Of a stretch of DNA of 9,584 bases, positions 1-6,370 are shown in pieces. This DNA comes from Bacteroidales bacterium UBA5287 (GTDB lineage: Bacteria > Bacteroidota > Bacteroidia > Bacteroidales > Dysgonomonadaceae). How positions within the stretch are numbered: the first letter of the stretch is position 1; every line of letters begins with the position of its first letter. Below the pieces are notes generated by a model. The model saw only the letters and a list, made by a program, of their open reading frames with translations. It was not told the origin of the DNA and did no database searches. A program made the translations under genes and the position numbers. The DNA is taken from NCBI GenBank assembly GCA_002411345.1, contig DHSL01000061.1, positions 1 to 9,584 on the forward strand. The letters run 5' to 3'.

Positions 1-46
1 TCCTTTTGGAACAGCCCCTTTTTCTCTAGATGTATTCAAGTCATAA
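1..46 (+). CDS. C-terminal tail of an upstream gene (partial, unknown)
   Basis: Read in frame 2, the first bases encode PFGTAPFSLDVFKS followed by a TAA stop at 44-46. The composition is protein-like, with a Gly/Pro/aromatic mix rather than the Ile/Lys/Asn runs of random AT-rich DNA, and the stop lies 62 bases before the GH3 start on the same strand. This suggests the end of an upstream gene, possibly in the same glycan-related cluster. Frame 1 is also open until about position 87, but its translation looks like noncoding AT-rich sequence. The fragment is too short to assign a family. Confidence 0.4.
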   Translation, partial: PFGTAPFSLDVFKS

Positions 47-56
47 TTTATTTAAT

Positions 57-64
57 TAATTTTG
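57..64 (+). promoter_or_regulatory. Candidate Bacteroidota -7 box upstream of the GH3 gene
   Basis: TAATTTTG matches the Bacteroidota -7 consensus TAnnTTTG exactly. It lies 44 bases before the GH3 ATG and would give a leader of about 35-40 bases. No TTTG-type -33 element is seen at the expected 19-21 base spacing, so this is weaker than the greA promoter. In AT-rich DNA such a match can occur by chance, and the GH3 gene could instead be read through from upstream. Confidence 0.35.
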
Positions 65-108
65 TCACTAAATGCATTATTTCATAAATCTATTATTAAT
101 TAAATACT

Positions 109-2304
109 ATGTTGTCGTTAAATTCTAAGTTTGTTTCCATCTTGATTCTATTGATCTCATTATCATATTCTTCAACTTGTTTCTCGCAGGATTATCCTTT
201 CAGAAATCAAAATCTTCCTTTAAAAGACAGGGTAAATGATCTGATAGAAAGAATGACGATAGAGGAAAAAGTATCACAACTAATGAATAATACTCCTGGG
301 ATAGAAAGACTTGGAATACCTCCATATAATTGGTGGAACGAAGCTTTGCATGGTGTGGCAAGAGCGGGACGAGCAACTGTTTTCCCACAAGCTATTGGAC
401 TAGCCGCTACTTTTGATAGTCAAGCAATCTATGAAACTTTTACAATAATATCGGATGAAGCAAGAGCAAAATATAATGAAGCGCAGTCTAAATTGAATTA
501 TAATCAATATTATGGACTGACTTTCTGGACTCCAAATATCAATATATTTCGAGATCCAAGATGGGGCAGAGGCATGGAAACTTATGGCGAAGATCCATAT
601 TTAACTGGTGAATTAGGAACAGCTGCTGTGAAAGGTTTACAAGGTAACAATCCTTACTATTTTAAAACGCATGCTTGTGCTAAACATTTTGCTGTTCATA
701 GTGGACCGGAATGGGGACGACACGAGTTTGATGCTTACGTTTCATCTCGAGATTTATGGGAAACATATTTACCAGCTTTTGAAAAACTTGTCAAGGATGC
801 AAATGTTCAAGAGGTTATGTGTGCTTATAACAGACTGGATGGAGAACCTTGTTGTGGCAATAAAACTTTATTAAATGATATTCTGAGAAATGAATGGGGA
901 TATAAAGGAATGATTGTCTCTGACTGTGGGGCTATCAGTGATTTTTGGGTAAAAGATTCTGTAACTAAACGACATGAAACTCATTCTGACAAGATGAGTG
1001 CTTCAGTTGATGCAATTAGAAGTGGAACAGATTTAGAATGCGGTGGTGATTATAGCTCGTTGGTTAATGCGGTCAAACAAGGAAAAATATTAGAACAGGA
1101 AATAGATGTTTCTCTTAAACGTGTATTATTAGGACGATTCAAATTGGGAATGTTTGATGATCCTAAAAAAAATCCTTGGTCTAACATTTCTTCTAATATT
1201 GTCGGAAGCTTAAATCATAGACAAAAAGCATTGGAAATGGCTAGGAAAAGTATTGTTCTACTAAAAAATAGTAATAAAATATTGCCTTTGTCAAAAGAAC
1301 TTCAAACAATTGCTGTAGTTGGACCTAATGCAAATGATTCTGTTATGCAGTGGGGTAATTATAATGGAATTCCTACTTATACTGTCACTTTGTTGCAGGG
1401 AATAAAAAATAAATTGCCAAATGCAAGAATCATTTATCAAGATGCTTGTGATTATTACAAAGAGCCTGCAAATGGTAACTTCAATGATGTGATGGAGAAA
1501 ATCAAGGATGCAGACGTGGTTATTTATGCTGGAGGTATCTCACCAACTCTCGAAGGGGAAGAAATGCCTGTAGATATTCCTGGTTTTAAAAAAGGTGATC
1601 GAACAAGTATTGAATTGCCAAAAGTTCAGCAACTTTTTCTAAAAGAACTGAAATCTTTAAATAAACCTATTGTCTTTGTTCTTAATACTGGAAGTGCCAT
1701 TGGTTTAAAAAATGTGGTCAATGATGTGGATGCATTAATAAATGCTTGGTATGGGGGTGAAGAGGGAGGAAATGCTATTGCGGATGTTTTGTTTGGCGAC
1801 TATAATCCAGGTGGAAAGTTGCCAATAACATTCTATACTTCTGATGATCAATTACCTGATTATACAGATTATTCAATGCAAAATCGCACTTACAGATATT
1901 TGAAAGAAAAACCTTTGTTCTCATTTGGATTTGGTTTAAGTTATACGGAGTTTGAATTAGCAAATATTCGTTTATCAAAGTCAAACATTAAAAAAGGTGA
2001 TTCAATAGTTATTAGTATTAATTTGAAAAACAAAGGAATATTCGACGGTGATGAAGTAATTCAGGTGTATATAAAGAATAACTCGGATATTCAAGGCCCA
2101 ATAAAATCGTTAAAAGCATTCAAAAGAGTGCATTTGCCCGCAAACTCTTCAAAAAAAATCAATCTGACTTTGTCTGATGGTGCATTTTTATCTTTTAGTG
2201 ACTTTACTCGTCGAATGGAAGTTATTCCTGGAAAATATACAATATATGTTGGTAATTCTTCAACAGAAAGTGATCTCAAATTGTTTAATATTACTATTGA
2301 ATAA
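109..2304 (+). CDS. Secreted GH3 glycoside hydrolase, beta-xylosidase type
   Basis: Exo-acting glycosidase that removes terminal beta-linked sugars, most likely xylose from xylo-oligosaccharides, in the periplasm or outside the cell. Residues 1 to about 27 are a signal peptide (basic start, hydrophobic core, FSQ/DYP junction, no convincing lipobox). The GH3 N-terminal barrel follows: NWWNEALHG at 74-82, RDPRWGRGMETYGEDP at 148-163, KHF at 192-194, and VSDCGAI with the predicted nucleophile Asp272. The C-terminal GH3 domain holds GGISPTLEGEEM (475-486), where one of the Glu residues is the likely acid/base. SFGFGLSYTEF (605-615) precedes a fibronectin-III-like domain at about 635-715. The Glu in NWWNEALHG and the SDCGAI form are typical of the xylosidase branch, not of glucosidases, but arabinofuranosidase or mixed activity cannot be excluded. 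The length of 731 residues is normal, with no break. No Shine-Dalgarno precedes the ATG, as is usual in Bacteroidota. Confidence 0.93.
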   Translation: MLSLNSKFVSILILLISLSYSSTCFSQDYPFRNQNLPLKDRVNDLIERMTIEEKVSQLMNNTPGIERLGIPPYNWWNEALHGVARAGRATVFPQAIGLAATFDSQAIYETFTIISDEARAKYNEAQSKLNYNQYYGLTFWTPNINIFRDPRWGRGMETYGEDPYLTGELGTAAVKGLQGNNPYYFKTHACAKHFAVHSGPEWGRHEFDAYVSSRDLWETYLPAFEKLVKDANVQEVMCAYNRLDGEPCCGNKTLLNDILRNEWGYKGMIVSDCGAISDFWVKDSVTKRHETHSDKMSASVDAIRSGTDLECGGDYSSLVNAVKQGKILEQEIDVSLKRVLLGRFKLGMFDDPKKNPWSNISSNIVGSLNHRQKALEMARKSIVLLKNSNKILPLSKELQTIAVVGPNANDSVMQWGNYNGIPTYTVTLLQGIKNKLPNARIIYQDACDYYKEPANGNFNDVMEKIKDADVVIYAGGISPTLEGEEMPVDIPGFKKGDRTSIELPKVQQLFLKELKSLNKPIVFVLNTGSAIGLKNVVNDVDALINAWYGGEEGGNAIADVLFGDYNPGGKLPITFYTSDDQLPDYTDYSMQNRTYRYLKEKPLFSFGFGLSYTEFELANIRLSKSNIKKGDSIVISINLKNKGIFDGDEVIQVYIKNNSDIQGPIKSLKAFKRVHLPANSSKKINLTLSDGAFLSFSDFTRRMEVIPGKYTIYVGNSSTESDLKLFNITIE

Positions 2305-2318
2305 TAAACTTGTATCAT

Positions 2319-2708
2319 ATGAAAAAAAGAGTATTTATTGTTCTGCTGACTTTGTCAATAATTTCCTGTTCTAAAAAGTATCAATATTCTGAGTTTGTTA
2401 AAGATCCTATGACTGATTCTGTTTATATACAAGATTCTGTCCAGGTGATCAAAGCAAAAAATGATACATTGGCTTATTTGAAAGCTTATGAGAAATATTG
2501 TTTTTCTCAGAAACGAAGTAAAGATATGTTTGACGTGACTGCCAAATTTGGACCAATGCCTGATTCTTTCAGTTTGGTTAATCCACAGGGCAAAGAGATT
2601 TCTAATATTGAGTTCTTTTCTAAAGATACAATGAAAACAAAAATTGCTTATAAAGTTTTTACAGGAAAAAGAACTGTTATTGAGAAAAGATATTCAATTG
2701 ATCAATAA
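2319..2708 (+). CDS. Small putative lipoprotein of unknown function
   Basis: A protein of 129 residues starting MKKRVFIVLL. I chose the ATG at 2319 because it puts a basic N-terminus directly before the hydrophobic segment; the upstream in-frame TTG at 2310 adds only three residues. The segment ends in the lipobox-like IISC, so Cys17 would be lipidated and the protein anchored in the cell envelope. The mature part is hydrophilic and rich in Lys, Asp and Ser, with no membrane helix and no motif I recognise; its end (KTKIAYKVFTGKRTVIEKRYSI) has the alternating pattern of beta strands. It starts 14 bases after the GH3 stop with no promoter between, so the two are probably cotranscribed. That does not prove a role in glycan use. 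Family unknown. Confidence 0.75.
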   Translation: MKKRVFIVLLTLSIISCSKKYQYSEFVKDPMTDSVYIQDSVQVIKAKNDTLAYLKAYEKYCFSQKRSKDMFDVTAKFGPMPDSFSLVNPQGKEISNIEFFSKDTMKTKIAYKVFTGKRTVIEKRYSIDQ

Positions 2709-2775
2709 AGTCATGATTAATTTTCGCATCTAAACATTTAAAAGGTAACGATATTAGTGGACGATACAATAAAAA

Positions 2776-2808
2776 TAAAAAGCGAACTCATATGAGTCCG
2801 CTTTTATT
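2776..2808. terminator. Bidirectional intrinsic terminator between the lipoprotein gene and pnp
   Basis: AAAAGCGAACTCAT (2778-2791) is followed directly by ATGAGTCCGCTTTT (2792-2805). The arms are complementary over 14 positions with one exception, and the central CATATG would form the turn. In plus-strand RNA the exception is an A/C mismatch; in minus-strand RNA it is a G-U wobble, so the stem is better for pnp transcripts. On the minus strand the stem runs into TTTTATTTTTATTG, a good U-tract. On the plus strand the U-run is CTTTTATTGATTTAT. It lies between convergent genes, as expected for a shared terminator. Confidence 0.85.
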
Positions 2809-2830
2809 GATTTATCTAATAAATGATTTA

Positions 2831-4990
2831 TTAATCATTGTTATTCTCATCATGTTTCTTAACTTCAGGTCTTTCTGGACGAGGTAACATCACTTTACGA
2901 GAAAGTTTGAACTTACCGCTACGTGGATCAATTTCAATTAGTTTTACTTGAATTTTATCACCTTCTTTAATTCCGGCATCCTCAACTTTTTCCAAACGTT
3001 TCCAATCTATTTCCGAAATATGAAGCAAACCATCTTTTCCTGGAAGGAATTCGCAAAATGCTCCATATGGCATAATTGAACGAACAGTAGCATTATATAC
3101 TTCTCCAATCTCTGGAATAGCAACAATACCTTTTATCTTATTCATTGCCAAATCAATAGAGGCTTTGTTGGTCGCTGATATCTCAACGCGACCAATATTG
3201 TTGATTTCCTCAATTGTAACAATTGCACCTGATTCTTCTTGAATGCCTTGAATTATTTTTCCTCCCGGTCCAATAACTGCACCAATAAAATCTTTCGGAA
3301 TCTCAATTACTTCAATACGAGGTGCATGAGGTTTCAAATCTGCACGTGGTTCGGAAATGGTTTCCATCAACTTGCCCATGATATGTTCGCGTCCGGCTTT
3401 AGCTTGAGCTAATGCTTTTTCAAGGATTTCATAAGAAAGTCCGTCTACTTTAATATCCATTTGAGTGGCAGTGATACCGTCTTTTGTTCCACAAACTTTA
3501 AAGTCCATGTCGCCTAAATGGTCTTCGTCACCAAGAATATCAGAAAGAATAGCATAATTCTGACCTTTGTTTTCGGAAATTAAACCCATTGCAATTCCGG
3601 CTACTGGCTTTTTAATGGGTACACCGGCATCCATTAATGCTAATGTTCCGGCACATACTGTAGCCATAGAAGAAGAACCGTTTGATTCCAAAATATCTGA
3701 AACTATACGAAGTACATAGGGATATCCTGTAGGAATCATCCTTTTTAATGCCATGTGCGCAAGATTGCCATGACCAATTTCGCGGCGGCCTGTTCCTCTT
3801 TGAGCTTTAGCTTCACCAGTTGAAAAAGGAGGGAAATTATAATGTAAAAGGAAACGTTCTGTACCATGATTAAGTACATCATCAATGATTTTCTCATCAA
3901 GTTTTGTACCTAGGGTAACAGTAGTGAGGGATTGAGTTTCGCCACGAGTAAAAATAGCTGAACCGTGAGGACCGGGAAGTGGACTTACCTCACTCCAAAT
4001 TGGACGAATTTCAGTGGTCTTTCTTCCATCAAGACGTTTGCCTTCATCAAGGATGCTTCTACGCATTGCCTCTTTTTCAACATCGTGATAATATTTTGAA
4101 ACAAGTGAAGCTTTAGCATCACGTTCTTCTTCTGGAAGACTTGCAAGAAATGCTTCTTCAATAGCTGCAAAATTATCCATGCGTTCGTGCTTGTTTGGAT
4201 TCTCTGCAGTAGCAACTTCATAAGCTTTTGAATAACAGGTATCCCAAACTTGTTTGCGAAGTTCCTCATCGTTATCTTCATGATTGTATTCACGTTTTAC
4301 CGTTTTACCAACCATTTCTGTCATTTCTAATTGAGCACGACAATGTTTCTTGATTTCTTCATGAGCGAACTTAATAGCTTCAAGCATTTCTGCTTCAGAT
4401 ACTTCATTCATTTCACCCTCAACCATCATAATGTTGTCGAGTGTAGCACCAACCATGATGTCCATATCTGCTTGTTCCAATTGCTCATAGGTGGGATTAA
4501 TGGTAAACTTGCCATTAATTCGAGCAACTCGTACTTCAGAAATAGGGCCGTTAAATGGTATGTCTGATACCGCTAATGCAGCAGAAGCGGCTAACCCTGC
4601 CAAAGCATCAGGCATATCTTTTCCGTCTGATGAGAACAGAATAACATTTACAAAAACATCGGCATGATAATCGTCCGGAAACAATGGTCTGAGTGCACGG
4701 TCAATTAATCGACTGGTGAGAATTTCATTATCAGAAGGTCTGCCTTCACGTTTTTGAAAGCCACCGGGGAAGCGTCCGTTTGACGCAAACTTTTCTCTAT
4801 ATTCCACTTGAAGTGGCATAAAATCTGTTCCGGGGGTTGCATCTTTTGCGGCACAAACAGTAGCTAAAAGAATTGTATCACCCATTCTTAAGGTGACCGA
4901 TCCGTCAGCTTGTTTTGCCAATTTCCCTGTTTCGAGAGTGATCGTGCGTCCGTCTGACAACTCGATACTCTTAGCAATTGGATTCATCAT
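2831..4990 (-). CDS. pnp: Polynucleotide phosphorylase (PNPase)
   Basis: Phosphorolytic 3'-to-5' exoribonuclease that degrades RNA to nucleoside diphosphates; in the family it acts as a cytoplasmic trimer. The order is complete: first RNase PH-like core at about 10-145 (FPGGFQKREGRPSD, RALRPLFP), helical linker at about 150-310, second RNase PH core at about 320-545, KH domain with GPGG at 574-577, and S1 domain at about 626-697 (VRSIMPYGAFCEF). Active-site landmarks are present: FPPFSTGE (386-393), GTGRREIGHGNLA (399-411), SNGSSSMA (436-443) and LGDEDHLGDMDF (486-497). Asp488 and Asp494 correspond to the metal-binding Asp486 and Asp492 of E. coli PNPase. The start MMNPIAKSIELSDGRTI matches Bacteroides homologues as I remember them (MINPIVK), which supports the first of the two ATGs. 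At 719 residues it is full length, and it is transcribed alone. Confidence 0.98.
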   Translation of the reverse strand: MMNPIAKSIELSDGRTITLETGKLAKQADGSVTLRMGDTILLATVCAAKDATPGTDFMPLQVEYREKFASNGRFPGGFQKREGRPSDNEILTSRLIDRALRPLFPDDYHADVFVNVILFSSDGKDMPDALAGLAASAALAVSDIPFNGPISEVRVARINGKFTINPTYEQLEQADMDIMVGATLDNIMMVEGEMNEVSEAEMLEAIKFAHEEIKKHCRAQLEMTEMVGKTVKREYNHEDNDEELRKQVWDTCYSKAYEVATAENPNKHERMDNFAAIEEAFLASLPEEERDAKASLVSKYYHDVEKEAMRRSILDEGKRLDGRKTTEIRPIWSEVSPLPGPHGSAIFTRGETQSLTTVTLGTKLDEKIIDDVLNHGTERFLLHYNFPPFSTGEAKAQRGTGRREIGHGNLAHMALKRMIPTGYPYVLRIVSDILESNGSSSMATVCAGTLALMDAGVPIKKPVAGIAMGLISENKGQNYAILSDILGDEDHLGDMDFKVCGTKDGITATQMDIKVDGLSYEILEKALAQAKAGREHIMGKLMETISEPRADLKPHAPRIEVIEIPKDFIGAVIGPGGKIIQGIQEESGAIVTIEEINNIGRVEISATNKASIDLAMNKIKGIVAIPEIGEVYNATVRSIMPYGAFCEFLPGKDGLLHISEIDWKRLEKVEDAGIKEGDKIQVKLIEIDPRSGKFKLSRKVMLPRPERPEVKKHDENNND

Positions 4991-5028
4991 AAATTTATTG
5001 ATACTTTTTTCTACTATTTAAAATTGTG

Positions 5029-5036
5029 CAAATTTA
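5029..5036 (-). promoter_or_regulatory. Candidate -7 box of the pnp promoter
   Basis: On the minus strand this reads TAAATTTG, a full match to TAnnTTTG. Transcription would begin near 5022, giving a leader of about 30 bases before the pnp ATG at 4990. A good -33 element is not evident. A short perfect inverted repeat, CGGT-ATA-ACCG (5048-5058), lies in the spacer or -33 region and could overlap polymerase contacts. The placement is sensible but unproven. Confidence 0.45.
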
Positions 5037-5148
5037 AACAAACTTTTCGGTATAACCGTGTAATGAACAATAAAATATCACTTTACAAGCTGAAAATAAG
5101 TAATCGAAAATTACGAATGACTCATTTTAATTTTTGGCATTTTTTGTA

Positions 5149-5156
5149 TAAGTTTG
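5149..5156 (+). promoter_or_regulatory. Candidate -7 box for the thioredoxin-like lipoprotein gene
   Basis: TAAGTTTG matches TAnnTTTG. Twenty bases upstream, TTTT at 5125-5128 is one base off the -33 TTTG. The predicted transcription start near 5162 leaves a leader of about 25 bases before the ATG at 5187. The box covers the alternative in-frame TTG at 5154, which argues that this TTG is not the translation start. A 5-bp inverted repeat, GTAAT-N5-ATTAC (5100-5114), lies upstream and could be an operator, but it is short. Confidence 0.5.
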
Positions 5157-5186
5157 CACTCTTATATCAACTTATTATTTTTAAAT

Positions 5187-6350
5187 ATGAAAAAACATTT
5201 TTTCAATTATCTATTTGCTCTTATTGTTGGAGTAGTAATTTTTTCGAGTTGTAAATCCGAAAAAACATTTGAAGTGAAAGGAGAAATCTCCGCAGGAGCA
5301 GGTGACACTTTATATTTGGAACATCGAGGACTGGGCGGAGTTGATATAATTGATTCTTTGAAAATAAAGAAAGATGGTACTTTTTCATTTAAAGCTCCAG
5401 CTCCCGAAAATCCTGAATTTTATCAATTACGCTTGAAAGATCAATTGGCTGTTTTTGCAATAGATTCTATGGAAACTTTACAAGTTAAAGCTGATGCGGA
5501 GAATCTTACAAATACTTTTACTACAATAAATTCGGTGGTCAATGATCAAATAAAACAAATTGATAATAAAGCAATGAATGTTCGCCAAAGCATTTTTGAT
5601 CTGGCAAAGAAACATGATTTGAAAGAAATTGATGATATCACTTATCTGCAATTGGCCGATTCGTTATTAAATGAATATAAAGGTTTTGCTACTCAATTAA
5701 TTATAGGAAATCCTTCTGGCGCAGCTGCATACTATGCGTTGTTCCAAAAAGTAGATGATTATTTGATTTTCGACCCAATGAACAAAAAAGATTATTCTAT
5801 GTTTGGGGCTGTTGCTACTTCATGGGATAGATATTACCCGGGAACATCACGTTCAAAACATTTGTATGATTTTACTATGAATGCATTGAAAACGAGAAGA
5901 CAAACAGAACGACAACAAGAATTTTTTGAAAAAGTTCCTGTGGAAACAATCAGCGAAATGCCGGATATTGTATTGCCGAATGTGAACGGTCAACAGGTAT
6001 CTCTTTCTTCTTTAAAAGGAAATGTGGTTTTACTGGATTTCACTGTTTATAATGCAAAATATACTTTGCAACAAAACATGAAGCTGAATTCGGTTTATTC
6101 ACAATTGGCAAATAGAGGTTTTGAAATATACCAGATATCACTCGATTCTGATGAGCATGTATGGAAGAATGTGGCAAGTAATCTTCCATGGGTTACGGTT
6201 CGAGATCCGGAATCGGTTTACTCTGAACTGTTGACAAGATATAACGTAAGAGATATACCAACAGCATTTATATTAGATAGAAATGGTAATTTATTGACAC
6301 GCATTGAAAACTACGATAATCTTTTAAACGAAGTGAGCAAGTTCTTGTAA
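5187..6350 (+). CDS. Lipoprotein with DUF4369-like N-terminus and cysteine-less thioredoxin-like domain
   Basis: A protein of 387 residues from the ATG at 5187. A longer reading from TTG at 5154 would begin inside the promoter and place hydrophilic residues ahead of the MKKHFF signal start. The signal ends in IFSSC, so Cys22 is the likely lipidated residue and the protein faces the periplasm. Residues about 26-115 (EVKGEISAGAGDTLYLEH, DGTFSFKAP) resemble the beta-rich DUF4369 domain found before thioredoxin domains in Bacteroidota. A helical middle leads to an AhpC/TSA- or TlpA-like domain at about 256-387: MPDIVLPNVNGQQVSLSSLKG, VVLLDF, then TVYNAKYT where active members have WxxWCxxC. Both redox cysteines are gone (Ala290 and Thr293 align there), and Cys22 is the only cysteine in the protein. 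The cis-Pro loop is kept (DIPTAFILDRNG, Pro358). It probably binds or scaffolds instead of catalysing thiol exchange. Partner unknown. Confidence 0.85.
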   Translation: MKKHFFNYLFALIVGVVIFSSCKSEKTFEVKGEISAGAGDTLYLEHRGLGGVDIIDSLKIKKDGTFSFKAPAPENPEFYQLRLKDQLAVFAIDSMETLQVKADAENLTNTFTTINSVVNDQIKQIDNKAMNVRQSIFDLAKKHDLKEIDDITYLQLADSLLNEYKGFATQLIIGNPSGAAAYYALFQKVDDYLIFDPMNKKDYSMFGAVATSWDRYYPGTSRSKHLYDFTMNALKTRRQTERQQEFFEKVPVETISEMPDIVLPNVNGQQVSLSSLKGNVVLLDFTVYNAKYTLQQNMKLNSVYSQLANRGFEIYQISLDSDEHVWKNVASNLPWVTVRDPESVYSELLTRYNVRDIPTAFILDRNGNLLTRIENYDNLLNEVSKFL

Positions 6351-6370
6351 TGTGAAAAGATTATAGAATA

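Noticed and set aside
2310..2318. Start of the small lipoprotein at TTG 2310
   Set aside because: It adds only three residues (M/Y/H) before a typical MKKR signal start at 2319; ATG is the simpler choice.
3985..4293. Second minus-strand frame of 102 codons inside pnp
   Set aside because: It overlaps an intact pnp coding region in another frame and shows no motif; an out-of-frame shadow.
5154..5186. A longer start for the thioredoxin-like lipoprotein from TTG at 5154
   Set aside because: The TTG overlaps the TAAGTTTG promoter box and would place extra residues before a normal lysine-led signal peptide beginning at the ATG at 5187.
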